Source of the DNA: CAYJNO01 sp964371715
GTDB lineage: Bacteria; Bacillota_I; Bacilli_A; Erysipelotrichales; Erysipelotrichaceae
Assembly (NCBI GenBank): GCA_964371715.1
Contig: CAYJNO010000015.1
Span: forward strand, 1 to 46,358
DNA length: 46,358 nt
Reading direction: 5' to 3'
Part shown: positions 24,651-33,608 of the stretch, one piece after another
How the letters are laid out: each line of letters opens with the position of its first letter
Numbering within the stretch: the stretch's first letter is position 1
Position numbers and translations under genes: made by a program
Notes under the pieces: model-generated
Databases searched by the model: none
What the model saw: the letters and a program-made list of their open reading frames with translations, nothing else
Told to the model about the DNA's origin: nothing

Positions 24651-25964
24651 ATGAAATTTACAAAATCTCAAAAGAGTTGGATTATGTATGATGTCGCTTG
24701 TAGTGCTTTTGTGTTGATTTTAACGGCTACAATACCAGTATTTTTTAGAAGTTTAATTGATATTCAAGGAATTGAAAGTGTTTCACAATCGTGGCTTGTA
24801 GAAACATTTTTTTCTAAAAATGCTACACTTGCCTTAAATGGTGATTTAGCAGCTTATGAAGCTTTAAAAACCTCACTTTTTGCTTTAACGACAACAATAG
24901 CAGTAGTTGTTGTTGCAGCAAGTGCACCGATAATTGGTGCTATTGCAGATTATGAAGGAATGAAAAAGAAGTTGTTTAGTGTATCATTAATAATTGGTGT
25001 ATTTGCCTGTCTAATGCTTGGCTTAACAACGCATTGGTTAGCCTATCTTGCAATATTAATAATTGCTAGAATTGCTTATTCATCATGTAATATCTTTTAT
25101 GATTCGATGTTGATAGATGTTGCAAAAGATGAAGAAATGGAGACAATATCTTCACATGGTTATGCATGGGGCTATATTGGTAGTTGTATTCCTTTTTTAA
25201 TTGGTATTTGGCTAATACTTTTTGAACCATTTAATCTAGATGTAGTTATGGCAACTCAAATTAGCTTTGTAATAGTAGCTATATGGTGGTTAATTATGTC
25301 AGTACCTTTATTGAAAAATGTAAAGCAAAATTATAGTTTACCAAAAGAAAAAAAATTAGTGATAACTGCTTTTAAAAGAATTAGTGTAACACTAAAAAAA
25401 ATTATTAAAAATAAAAAATTATTATATTTTATTATTGGATATTTTTGTTATATAGATGGAGTATATACAATTATTTCAATGTCAACAACCTATGGAGCAG
25501 AAGTTGGTATTCAAACTAATGATATGATTATTGCTTTGTTAGTAACACAAATTGTTGGATTCCCATTTGCAATTATTGCAGGAAAGTTAGCACAAAGATT
25601 TAGAACAATTGATCTAATTAGATGTTATATTGTGATTTATATCTTTATAGTTATCTATGGATATCAATTAAGCACAGCATTTGATTTTTGGGTATTAAGT
25701 ATTAGTGTAGGAATCGCACAAGGAGGTATTCAATCTTTATCAAGAGCATACTATGGTAAAATAATTCCTAAAGATGAAGCAAGTGAATACTATGGTTTCT
25801 TTGATATATTTGGTAAATTCGCTGATTTTCTAGGACCATTAATTATTGTTTTTAGTGCCTCTATTACAGGTTCTTCTAGAACTGGTATTTTGGCATTAAT
25901 TATTTTATTTGTAATTGGGTTTATTCTATTATCTAAAGTAAATAAAATTGAAAAAGATTCGTAA
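24651..25964 (+). CDS. MFS transporter, Atg22/UMF1-like
   Basis: 437 residues with about twelve membrane helices. The start 'SWIMYDVACSAFVLIL' and 'GAIADYEGMKKKLF' are typical of the vacuole effluxer Atg22-like (UMF1) branch of the major facilitator superfamily. Amino-acid or peptide export is possible but not shown. AAAGGGG precedes the ATG and a TATAAT lies at 24629-24634. The stop codon falls in the loop of the terminator hairpin. Confidence 0.85.
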   Translation: MKFTKSQKSWIMYDVACSAFVLILTATIPVFFRSLIDIQGIESVSQSWLVETFFSKNATLALNGDLAAYEALKTSLFALTTTIAVVVVAASAPIIGAIADYEGMKKKLFSVSLIIGVFACLMLGLTTHWLAYLAILIIARIAYSSCNIFYDSMLIDVAKDEEMETISSHGYAWGYIGSCIPFLIGIWLILFEPFNLDVVMATQISFVIVAIWWLIMSVPLLKNVKQNYSLPKEKKLVITAFKRISVTLKKIIKNKKLLYFIIGYFCYIDGVYTIISMSTTYGAEVGIQTNDMIIALLVTQIVGFPFAIIAGKLAQRFRTIDLIRCYIVIYIFIVIYGYQLSTAFDFWVLSISVGIAQGGIQSLSRAYYGKIIPKDEASEYYGFFDIFGKFADFLGPLIIVFSASITGSSRTGILALIILFVIGFILLSKVNKIEKDS

Positions 25965-25977
25965 GAATCTTTTTTTA
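25951..25977 (+). terminator. Terminator overlapping the MFS stop codon
   Basis: Arms AAAAAGATTC and GAATCTTTTT with the loop GTAA containing the stop codon, then a T run. Confidence 0.85.
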
Positions 25978-26012
25978 AGCTATAATTATAAGGTTAGAAA
26001 TAGAGGGATATT

Positions 26013-26885
26013 ATGAATAATAAAAATAAAGGAATAATATATATAATTATTGCTGCACTAAGTTTTGCTTTGATGAGTTTATTTATTCAACTTGCTGATG
26101 AAGCAATGTTTATTCAAAAAGTGTTTTTTAGAAATATAGTAGCTTTAATTTGTGCAGTTATTGTAATGAGAAAACAGAAAATAAGCTTTAATTATAAAAA
26201 AGAAAATTTAAAATATTTAGTATTAAGAGGAACATTTGGAACATTAGGTATTTTCTTAAATTTTTATGCGATTGAAAATTTAATATTATCTGATGCTACA
26301 ATGATTGCGAAATTATCACCATTTTTTGTTGTAATCTTTTCATTTTTTATTTTAAAAGAAAAAATTAAATATTGGCAAGCTACTAGTATCATGATTGCCT
26401 TTATTGGCTGTATCTTTATCGTCAATCCAAATATATTTGAAACTGGAATTATTAGTGGATTTGATAATGTAGCAGCTATTGTTGGCGTATTTGGTGCAAT
26501 GTCTGCTGGTGTTGCTTATACAATGATAAGATTATTAACAATTAAAGGTGAAAAAGGACCATTTATTGTGTTTTTCTTCTCGGCATTTTCAACTATAGTA
26601 ACATTGCCAATACTTTTATTAACATTTGAACCAATTGCTATTGACCAATTATTAATCATGATTGGTTCTGGTATATTTGCAAGTTGTGGTCAATTTGCAA
26701 TTACTGCAGCATATGCAAATGCTCCAGCAAAAGATATTTCGATTTATGATTATACACAAGCGATATTTTCAGCAATACTAGGATTTATAGTATTTGGACA
26801 ACTACCAACATATACTAGTGTTATAGGGTATTTAATTATTATTTTAGTAGCAATATATATGTATACTAAAAGAGATAGCAAATAA
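26013..26885 (+). CDS. EamA/DMT superfamily transporter
   Basis: 290 residues, ten predicted helices in two EamA repeats ('ALSFALMSLFIQLADE', 'ATMIAKLSPFFVVIFSFFILKEKI', and in the second half 'KDISIYDYTQAIFSAILGFIVFGQLP'). The substrate is unknown; such proteins export or import small metabolites. GAGGG lies upstream at usable spacing. It is followed by a strong terminator shared with the convergent oxidoreductase gene. Confidence 0.88.
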   Translation: MNNKNKGIIYIIIAALSFALMSLFIQLADEAMFIQKVFFRNIVALICAVIVMRKQKISFNYKKENLKYLVLRGTFGTLGIFLNFYAIENLILSDATMIAKLSPFFVVIFSFFILKEKIKYWQATSIMIAFIGCIFIVNPNIFETGIISGFDNVAAIVGVFGAMSAGVAYTMIRLLTIKGEKGPFIVFFFSAFSTIVTLPILLLTFEPIAIDQLLIMIGSGIFASCGQFAITAAYANAPAKDISIYDYTQAIFSAILGFIVFGQLPTYTSVIGYLIIILVAIYMYTKRDSK

Positions 26886-26917
26886 AAACTCAAGAAATAA
26901 AATCTTGAGTTTTTTTA
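26885..26917. terminator. Bidirectional terminator
   Basis: An 11-bp stem (AAAACTCAAGA and TCTTGAGTTTT) with a seven-base loop, A run on one side and T run on the other, between convergent genes. Confidence 0.9.
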
Positions 26918-28036
26918 TTTATCAAATACATCAGCAATAGTATTTAACTCATTTACTATTGGAATAAGTTGTGGACAAACACTCTCACATAAACCACAAG
27001 CAATACAATCACTTGCTAAAGCACCATTACCAGTAGCAAACTTGTAACTTGTAACAGCATTTGGATCACTATAAACAATTTTACGATTCATTGCACTTAA
27101 AACCCCTGGTATATTAATCTTACTAGGACATCCTTCAACACAATATGCACATCCAGTACATGGAATTGATGGAGTATCTTTGATGATTTGTTGAACATCT
27201 AAGATTGCCTTTTTTTCTTCATCAGTAAAGGGTATTACATCCTTTAAAGTTTCTACATTTTCTTGAACTTGACTGATTGTTGACATCCCACTTAATACAG
27301 TTATAACATTTTCTAAATTACTTGCAAATTTTAAAGCCCATGCAGCAGGTGTTAAAGTTGGATTACCTAAATATAAAGCATTTAATATATCAGTTGGTGG
27401 GTTTGCTAAAGAGCCACCTCTAATTGGTTCCATAATTATAACTTTCTTTCCATGTTTCATTGCTACTTCATAACACAACTTTGATTGAACTGTTAAATCA
27501 TTCCAATCAGCATAATTAATCTGTAACTGAACAAAATCAACTTCAGGATGTTTAGTTAAAATTTTATCTAATGCTTCAGCATTATCATGTAATGAAAATC
27601 CAATATTTTTTATTAATCCTTCTTTTTTGCGTTCACTTATAAAATTCCAAAGATCATAATTCTCAAATACATCAGTACGCTTTTTACCTAGATTATGTAA
27701 TAAATAAAAATCAAAATATCCTGCACCAGTTCTTTTTAAAGATGTATAAAACATTTCTTCTGCTTCTTCTTTCGAAGTAGCTTTATACCAAGCTGGTAGT
27801 TTTGTTGCTACTTGAAAACTCTCACGAGGATAACGATCAATTAAGGCTTCTTTTAAATAACCTTCTGATTTTTGATCATGATAACCATAAGCTGTATCAA
27901 AGTAAGTAAATCCATTTTCTAAAAAGATATCTACCATTTCTTTAACTTGTTCTAAATCAACATTCACTTCATCAAGCATTGGTAAACGCATAAACCCAAA
28001 TCCTAATTTTTTAATTTCTGAACCATTGTATATCAT
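26915..28036 (-). CDS. Aldo/keto reductase with C-terminal ferredoxin domain
   Basis: 373 residues. The N-terminal 280 residues form the aldo/keto reductase barrel with the catalytic set Asp47, Tyr52, Lys79 and His114. The C-terminal 90 residues carry two cysteine clusters, 'CTGCAYCVEGCPS' and 'CIACGLCESVCP', for two [4Fe-4S] centres. This fused architecture is common in anaerobic Bacillota and is thought to couple carbonyl or sugar reduction to ferredoxin-type electron transfer; the substrate is not known. AGGAGG precedes the ATG. The presence suggests anaerobic metabolism. Confidence 0.93.
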   Translation of the reverse strand: MIYNGSEIKKLGFGFMRLPMLDEVNVDLEQVKEMVDIFLENGFTYFDTAYGYHDQKSEGYLKEALIDRYPRESFQVATKLPAWYKATSKEEAEEMFYTSLKRTGAGYFDFYLLHNLGKKRTDVFENYDLWNFISERKKEGLIKNIGFSLHDNAEALDKILTKHPEVDFVQLQINYADWNDLTVQSKLCYEVAMKHGKKVIIMEPIRGGSLANPPTDILNALYLGNPTLTPAAWALKFASNLENVITVLSGMSTISQVQENVETLKDVIPFTDEEKKAILDVQQIIKDTPSIPCTGCAYCVEGCPSKINIPGVLSAMNRKIVYSDPNAVTSYKFATGNGALASDCIACGLCESVCPQLIPIVNELNTIADVFDK

Positions 28037-28086
28037 AATTCCTCCTTAGACAGTTACATATTAATTATAAGCTATATTTATATAAT

Positions 28087-28114
28087 AAAAAACTGAATAT
28101 TTAACTCAGTTTTT
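28087..28114 (-). terminator. Terminator of the three-gene cluster
   Basis: Arms AAAAACTGA and TCAGTTTTT; the TAA stop codon of the 120-residue gene lies in the loop. T run on the minus strand. Confidence 0.85.
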
Positions 28115-28463
28115 CAAAATCTTTTAATTTACTAACAGTACCTTGTTCAAATAGATAATAACGCTCAGTAATTTCTTTGTCATTTACTGGTAGAAATAGC
28201 TCTGCAGATTCTACTACTTTTCCGCATTGAGAACAACGATTAATTCTTATTCCGCAGGCATAATGTCCAGTAGGTATATCTTTTTTGCTATTAACAGGAA
28301 TGGCATTTTTTATTAAATACTCTTCAACATCTTTACTGTTTAATGTTTGACCAACAATCATTGGTAAGAAATATAATTTCTTTTTTATAACTTCCATATC
28401 TCTTTTACAAAGATTACAGTAGTCAAATTCAAATTTTCTTAATAAATTTTCAAAAAATCCCAT
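28101..28463 (-). CDS. Hypothetical protein with paired zinc-type cysteines
   Basis: 120 residues. Two CxxC pairs, 'YCNLCKRD' (16-19) and 'RCSQCGKV' (about 77-80), could hold one zinc ion as a zinc ribbon. Between them lies a region with 'FLPMIVGQTLNSKDVEEYLIKN'. No membrane helix. I do not recognise the family. It is the last gene of a three-gene unit, with only one base between it and the upstream gene, which suggests tight coupling. Confidence 0.6.
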   Translation of the reverse strand: MGFFENLLRKFEFDYCNLCKRDMEVIKKKLYFLPMIVGQTLNSKDVEEYLIKNAIPVNSKKDIPTGHYACGIRINRCSQCGKVVESAELFLPVNDKEITERYYLFEQGTVSKLKDFEKLS

Positions 28464-28464
28464 A

Positions 28465-28986
28465 TTAGCTAGTTAATGCATCAACCATCATTTGAGCTTT
28501 TGAAATTCCTGTAAGGACTTCTTTACTATCTAAAGTGAATCGTCTATTTTGTGCAGTAAAAGTATATACTGTTATTTTTGCACCTTTTAATTTAAATTGG
28601 AATCCAACTCTATTTGTTCCTTCCATAAATCCTGATCCTTGTCTAAAATCATTAACTCTTGCTTCTGCTACATCATCTAGTGAAACAATATAATGTTTAA
28701 ATGGATTATATTTAAATACTATAGCGATTTCTCTTCTGTTCAAATCAACCATTAAATATTCTCTGCCAGCATTGAAAGTATGATTGCTAATAAATGTACT
28801 TTCTGATAATTCTTTATTTAATTTGTTTTTTGCTAATTTAAATAATATAGGAAATAATGCAAACATAATCATTAGACCAAAAAAGCCAATAACTATAAAT
28901 ATAGGATATGTACCTATCCCTAGAAACATTAATCCTGCAAATAATACAGGCAATGCTAAATAACCAATGTTAAATGTTTTAATCAT
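28465..28986 (-). CDS. Hypothetical membrane protein with C-terminal soluble domain
   Basis: 173 residues. Two adjacent hydrophobic helices (about 8-52) are followed by a soluble domain of about 115 residues with alternating beta-type patterns ('REYLMVDLNRREIAIVFKYNPFKHYIVSLDDV'-type, cited in part), resembling the general PH-like or DUF4429-like folds; this likeness is weak. AAAGGAG precedes the ATG. Middle gene of the three-gene unit. Confidence 0.6.
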   Translation of the reverse strand: MIKTFNIGYLALPVLFAGLMFLGIGTYPIFIVIGFFGLMIMFALFPILFKLAKNKLNKELSESTFISNHTFNAGREYLMVDLNRREIAIVFKYNPFKHYIVSLDDVAEARVNDFRQGSGFMEGTNRVGFQFKLKGAKITVYTFTAQNRRFTLDSKEVLTGISKAQMMVDALTS

Positions 28987-28999
28987 AATTTTTCTCCTT

Positions 29000-29689
29000 T
29001 TAATCCCAATCTGAGTTTTGTTCTTCTTCTTTTTTCTTATTAAAACTTAAAGCAAAAATACTTCTAAATAAACCAAGTTTTGCACCAATAAACCTTAACA
29101 AAACAAAGATGATTACAAATGTTATTGCTTGAATGATTAATAAATTATCTTCAATAAATGCTTCTTTATCCTTAATACGTGTATCACCAAACATATCAAT
29201 GTAGCCGTCAACAATTGTTAATTTTTGATCAGAAATTTGCAAAAATTGTTGATATGCATTTTTTTCTTCATTTACCAAATCATATTCAATAAATGTCCCA
29301 ACAGGTAATTGTAGTCCATTATCTGTTTCTACTGAATTTAATAAATTAGCAAATACTAATACTGTTTCACCTGATGGTAATTCATATAATCTTAATACAC
29401 CAAAGTCAGTGTAAAAATGCATTGCTCCACTAATATCGTAAGTGTCTCCACCTTCTAAAAATAAAGTAAATGTTTCATTTAATAAAAGATCTTCTTTACT
29501 TTGTGCATTGATATAATTGCTAGATGCAATTGTACCAATAACAGCTTCTGATGAATTTTTAGTTTCTAAATATGATTCATAATGAATATTTGCAAAAGCA
29601 CTACTGTAAACAAAACCTGCAATCCATACAAAGCCTGCTGTTATGGCTATTGTTAACCATAAATCAAAACTAAGTCTAACTCTTCTCAT
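29000..29689 (-). CDS. Hypothetical two-helix membrane protein with extracytoplasmic domain
   Basis: About 229 residues. The start at 29689 is chosen because GAGGAG lies six bases before it; the longer frame from 29713 starts with TTG. One helix (about 10-30), then about 135 residues outside the membrane rich in beta-type patterns ('LFLEGGDTYDISGAMHFYTDFGVLRL'-type region), a second helix (about 180-200) and a charged cytoplasmic tail. First gene of the three-gene unit, 13 bases before the next. Family not recognised. Confidence 0.6.
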   Translation of the reverse strand: MRRVRLSFDLWLTIAITAGFVWIAGFVYSSAFANIHYESYLETKNSSEAVIGTIASSNYINAQSKEDLLLNETFTLFLEGGDTYDISGAMHFYTDFGVLRLYELPSGETVLVFANLLNSVETDNGLQLPVGTFIEYDLVNEEKNAYQQFLQISDQKLTIVDGYIDMFGDTRIKDKEAFIEDNLLIIQAITFVIIFVLLRFIGAKLGLFRSIFALSFNKKKEEEQNSDWD

Positions 29690-29790
29690 TTTCTGCTCCT
29701 CAATATAACGCAAAACAATCCTAGCATGTTTACGTATTTGAAAAATGAATAGTACGTAGAATACATAAATTAATACATAAAATACAAAAA

Positions 29791-29815
29791 GAATAATTCA
29801 TTATGAATTATTCTA
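29791..29815 (-). terminator. Terminator of the ABC transporter operon
   Basis: A 12-bp stem (AGAATAATTCAT and ATGAATTATTCT) with a one-base centre, followed by TTTTT on the minus strand. Confidence 0.75.
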
Positions 29816-29822
29816 AATTGTA

Positions 29823-31451
29823 TTAATTTATAATATCTTTTTTAGTGAATACTGAACAGCCGATAAGTGTAATTATAGATGCTAATGCAAACATTGAGAT
29901 TAGGCCCGTAGTATAGTTTAATTCCCAACCCATACCCCAAATGCTATTATATAAATCTGGAGTTAATCGGATTAAGTTTATATTCATGTATGGTATAAAA
30001 CTATTTCTAATAAGTGGGTTTTCAATAAATAGAGCAGCTATAGGAGCTGATATCATATATATAATCATTGTGATACCAAGCGTTGCAACAGCACTTTTTG
30101 TAATCGTAGATAAAGTTATTAACATTGCAATAATAACTGCCATACCACCTAAAGTTACGACCATTTCGTTAAATAAGAAGTGGAAATAATTATATGAAGT
30201 TATTATTCCACCTTTCGATATCGCAACATCGATACCAAAGTCTGAGAAATTAAATAAAAGAGAAGAAACAATTGTACTGATAATTGTTGTTGTAAATACA
30301 AGCATTAAACCAACAATAACCAAAGATAATACTTTCGCAAAGAATATTGATGTTCTTTTTACAGGACGAGAAACTAACATTCTAATAGTTCCTTTAGAAA
30401 ATTCACTAGACATAATACTAGCACCCATAAAAATTAATAAGATATTGATAGCTATCAATGAAATTTCCATCGACATATAAGAACTAGATCTTGCGTCAAT
30501 AAGTAAGTTATAAGCCGGTTCATTAACCTCTAAAGAATGTTGAAGTTCAACTAAATTATCTTTACGAGTTTCGACTTTTTGATTTAATATATTAACGTAT
30601 TCTTCATAAGTATCGGCATCTTTAAATCCATAAGTTGCAAATTCCGCTTCAGACATTACTATTTCATAAACACCATTATTATAAAATTGCATACTATCAA
30701 TAGTTTGACTTTTCCAATCGTAATCATCATATGGTATAGAATCATCTATTCTGATTTGAAGGATGGCATTTTCATTGTTTAGCCTTTCAAGTAATTGTTC
30801 TGTGAATTCAATTTTTGAAATCGTGTTTTTATCTTGAGGTTTAGTTTTTAATTCAACAAGTTCATCCTCTTTTAGTTCAATTAATTCATTATTAAGATCA
30901 ATATAGATTTCAGTTCCCTTTATATAATCATTACTAATCATAATTTCAGCTAAGTCATTTATAATGGATATTTGGTTATCATGTTCTTTTTTTAAATCTT
31001 CATTTGAAGTGTTAGCTAAACTTTCAAGTAAATCATAATCATAACCATTTCCATGAGCTTTAATATCATCGAATGTCATTCCATCCATCATTGCACTTAT
31101 AAGTTTTGCATTAATAGTAGCATCTAGATGTAAATCGATAAGTACAGCTCGCCAATCATTATCAACTAATATCATTTCTTGGACAGTTAACAAATTATCT
31201 TTTCTAGCTAGTAAAATTAAATGTTCAATTTCTTCGGCTATAGTTGATGGTGTATCAGCTAGTTGTTCATCTAAAAATTCCATTGTATAGTCAGTATCAT
31301 TCATATTAACATCTTCAATGGCTGTATCAGACATATATTTGCTAATAAAAGGGGAACCTAAAGATATTAGTAGTACAAGTATTGTTAAAAGTAAAATACC
31401 TTTCTTTTTATACTGTTTTATCAATTCATTTTTTATTAATTTTATTATCAT
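29823..31451 (-). CDS. ABC-2 type transporter permease
   Basis: 542 residues. A first helix (about 18-36) is followed by some 280 extracytoplasmic residues rich in acidic residues and predicted helices, then five helices in the C-terminal 220 residues ('MSSEFSKGTIRMLVSRPVKRTSIFFAK' lies in the segment that contacts the ATPase; only partly quoted). This is the ABC-2 permease layout with an enlarged outer domain. It lies 15 bases after the ATPase gene. Export of a peptide or lipid-related compound, or resistance, is likely. Confidence 0.87.
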   Translation of the reverse strand: MIIKLIKNELIKQYKKKGILLLTILVLLISLGSPFISKYMSDTAIEDVNMNDTDYTMEFLDEQLADTPSTIAEEIEHLILLARKDNLLTVQEMILVDNDWRAVLIDLHLDATINAKLISAMMDGMTFDDIKAHGNGYDYDLLESLANTSNEDLKKEHDNQISIINDLAEIMISNDYIKGTEIYIDLNNELIELKEDELVELKTKPQDKNTISKIEFTEQLLERLNNENAILQIRIDDSIPYDDYDWKSQTIDSMQFYNNGVYEIVMSEAEFATYGFKDADTYEEYVNILNQKVETRKDNLVELQHSLEVNEPAYNLLIDARSSSYMSMEISLIAINILLIFMGASIMSSEFSKGTIRMLVSRPVKRTSIFFAKVLSLVIVGLMLVFTTTIISTIVSSLLFNFSDFGIDVAISKGGIITSYNYFHFLFNEMVVTLGGMAVIIAMLITLSTITKSAVATLGITMIIYMISAPIAALFIENPLIRNSFIPYMNINLIRLTPDLYNSIWGMGWELNYTTGLISMFALASIITLIGCSVFTKKDIIN

Positions 31452-31466
31452 TATTTATCTCCCTAA

Positions 31467-32192
31467 CTATCTTATTTGATCTTTTGAACCTGAAGTTATT
31501 TTTAAGAATATATCTTCAAGCTCACCATCTTTTAAATCAACTTTATTACACATCATAATTGTTTTACCTTCATCGATAATACAAAATTTAGTACACATTG
31601 CTTCCATTTCTCCTAAAATATGACTTGAAATAAAAACACCAATGTTTTCTTCTTGTGCTAGAGTCATAATCATATCTCTTAACTCTTTAATACCCATAGG
31701 ATCTAAACCATTTGTTGGTTCATCTAGTATTAAAAGTTTTGGACGATGAAGTAAAGCTTGGGCAATACCAAGTCTTTGTCTCATACCTAAAGAATATTTA
31801 CTTACCTTATCATTGATTCTATTTTCAAGTTTAACAAGTTTTACTACTTGTTTAATTCTTTTCATAGAAACATTATCATACATATTTGCCCAAAGTTTTA
31901 AGTTATCCATACCTGATAAATAACCATACATTTCAGGGTTTTCAATAACTGCTCCAATATGACTTAAGGCTTTAACCTTATTCTTTTTCATATCAATCCC
32001 CATTACTTTGACTTTCCCACCTGTAATGCTATAAAGGCCTGTCATCATTTTAATAATTGTTGTTTTACCTGCACCATTTGGTCCTAAAAATCCTAAGATA
32101 TCTCCCTCATCAACAGAGATAGAGATATCTTCAATGATTACTTTATTACCAATTTTTTTAGTTGCATTTTCTACTAATAATATATTGCTCAT
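31467..32192 (-). CDS. ABC transporter ATP-binding protein
   Basis: 241 residues. Walker A 'GPNGAGKTT' (37-45), the signature 'YSLGMRQ' (about 134), Walker B 'LLILDEPT' and the switch histidine in 'SSHILGEME' are all intact. It is the CcmA/NatA-like ATPase of an ABC-2 exporter with the permease downstream. AAAGGAG precedes the ATG. On the minus strand TATAAT is seen at 32228-32233 but with a poor -35 box. It is downstream of the sensor kinase gene, separated by a strong terminator. Confidence 0.93.
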   Translation of the reverse strand: MSNILLVENATKKIGNKVIIEDISISVDEGDILGFLGPNGAGKTTIIKMMTGLYSITGGKVKVMGIDMKKNKVKALSHIGAVIENPEMYGYLSGMDNLKLWANMYDNVSMKRIKQVVKLVKLENRINDKVSKYSLGMRQRLGIAQALLHRPKLLILDEPTNGLDPMGIKELRDMIMTLAQEENIGVFISSHILGEMEAMCTKFCIIDEGKTIMMCNKVDLKDGELEDIFLKITSGSKDQIR

Positions 32193-32246
32193 ATTTGCTC
32201 CTTTAACTTAATTTTATTTACAGCTTTATTATAGTAAATCAAATAA

Positions 32247-32288
32247 AAAATCCTTTTAGGTTTTATATAAGAAACCTAAAAGGATTTT
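32247..32288 (-). terminator. Strong terminator between the kinase and ABC genes
   Basis: A perfect 17-bp stem (AAAATCCTTTTAGGTTT and AAACCTAAAAGGATTTT) with an eight-base loop and a T run on the minus strand. The ABC genes are thus transcribed mostly on their own. Confidence 0.92.
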
Positions 32289-32306
32289 GAAAGAAAGTTG
32301 AAAGAT

Positions 32307-33608
32307 TTAATTTTCTTTAAAACTAATAATTGCTTTAAATATTTGATCTTTAAATTCAAAGTCTAAATTACCATTCATCATAGAAATTAATTCTAAAGCA
32401 ATAGATAGACCAAGTCCTGATGAACCATTTGAACGATCTTCATTAGCAGTATATGAACGATTTGTTATTTTATCCATTTTATCTGATAAATCATCATTTG
32501 TTTGATTTGAGATGATGATAGTTACATCATCTATATCTTTTTTTACTTCAATTTCTATTGAAGAATCTTTAATACCATATTTATTTGCATTACTTAATAA
32601 ATTATCAATAATACGATGGAATTTTTCAGCATCAACTTTAATATTTAAAACATCATTAGAATTTGCATTAATAAAGTTAATGTTTTCAGTTCTAATTTCT
32701 AAGATTTGATTCATTAATATAAAGATATTATATTGTTGTAAATTTAAAGGAATATCTCCACTTATTAATTTACTATAAAGAAAAATATCATTGATTAATT
32801 TTTCTAAACGTATACCATTTTGCTTTGCAATATTAGCATATTGAGATAATTCTTCATCATTACTAACTTTATTACTAATAATATCAATGTATCCTGTCAT
32901 TGAAGTTAAAGGTGTTTTTAAATCATGTGACATATTAGTAATTAATTGTCTTTGCATGATTTCATCTTTTCTTTCCTTTTGATGACTTTGATAGATTGTA
33001 TCACCCATATTATTAATATTTAATGCAAGTTTTGCTAATTCATTATTACCTTTAATTGGTATTTTATATAACATATCTTCATCAGCAATTATTTTAATAC
33101 CAGATTCAATAACGTTGATATAAGATAATTGTTTATATACCAAATATAATGATAAGCAAAAGAAGATGATGATACTAACTATAACCGATATGATATTAAA
33201 AATATCAACAGATAATAATATATCACTTATTTTAATAAACATTTTACCAGTAGTATCACTAAAGGTTACATCAAAAGTATAAACATCTGCTCCTGTATAA
33301 CTTATAAATAAAGAATCATTTAAAGTTACATCATCAGCAAAGCGTATTTGATAATCATTATCATCAAAGTTCATTCTTTCGATCTCTTTGAATGTTTTAT
33401 TGTTATATTCAATATAATGCTGTACTGAATTTGCAATAGAATTAGCATAATGTTGTTGGTTAGAATAGATTTCTATATTTTTTATATCAACATATTTATT
33501 ACTTAATGTACTTAGTCCAAATAAAGTTATACTTGCAATAAAAGCAGATAGTAATATTCTTACTACTAATGATAAGTATAGTGAACTTGCAATTTTTTTA
33601 ATCCACAC
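32307..33608 (-). CDS. Sensor histidine kinase
   Basis: About 433 residues from the GTG at 33608, which follows GGGGAAG by eight bases and overlaps the response-regulator gene by 11 bases; the longer frame from 33665 lies inside that gene. Helix 1 (about 13-35), an outer domain of about 100 residues, helix 2 (about 135-158), a HAMP segment, the phospho-acceptor His228 in 'NMSHDLKTPLTS', and an ATPase domain with 'NKYGIKDSS' and 'SGLGLSI' motifs. The stimulus is unknown; the linked ABC exporter suggests an envelope or antimicrobial-peptide signal. Confidence 0.93.
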   Translation of the reverse strand: MWIKKIASSLYLSLVVRILLSAFIASITLFGLSTLSNKYVDIKNIEIYSNQQHYANSIANSVQHYIEYNNKTFKEIERMNFDDNDYQIRFADDVTLNDSLFISYTGADVYTFDVTFSDTTGKMFIKISDILLSVDIFNIISVIVSIIIFFCLSLYLVYKQLSYINVIESGIKIIADEDMLYKIPIKGNNELAKLALNINNMGDTIYQSHQKERKDEIMQRQLITNMSHDLKTPLTSMTGYIDIISNKVSNDEELSQYANIAKQNGIRLEKLINDIFLYSKLISGDIPLNLQQYNIFILMNQILEIRTENINFINANSNDVLNIKVDAEKFHRIIDNLLSNANKYGIKDSSIEIEVKKDIDDVTIIISNQTNDDLSDKMDKITNRSYTANEDRSNGSSGLGLSIALELISMMNGNLDFEFKDQIFKAIISFKEN

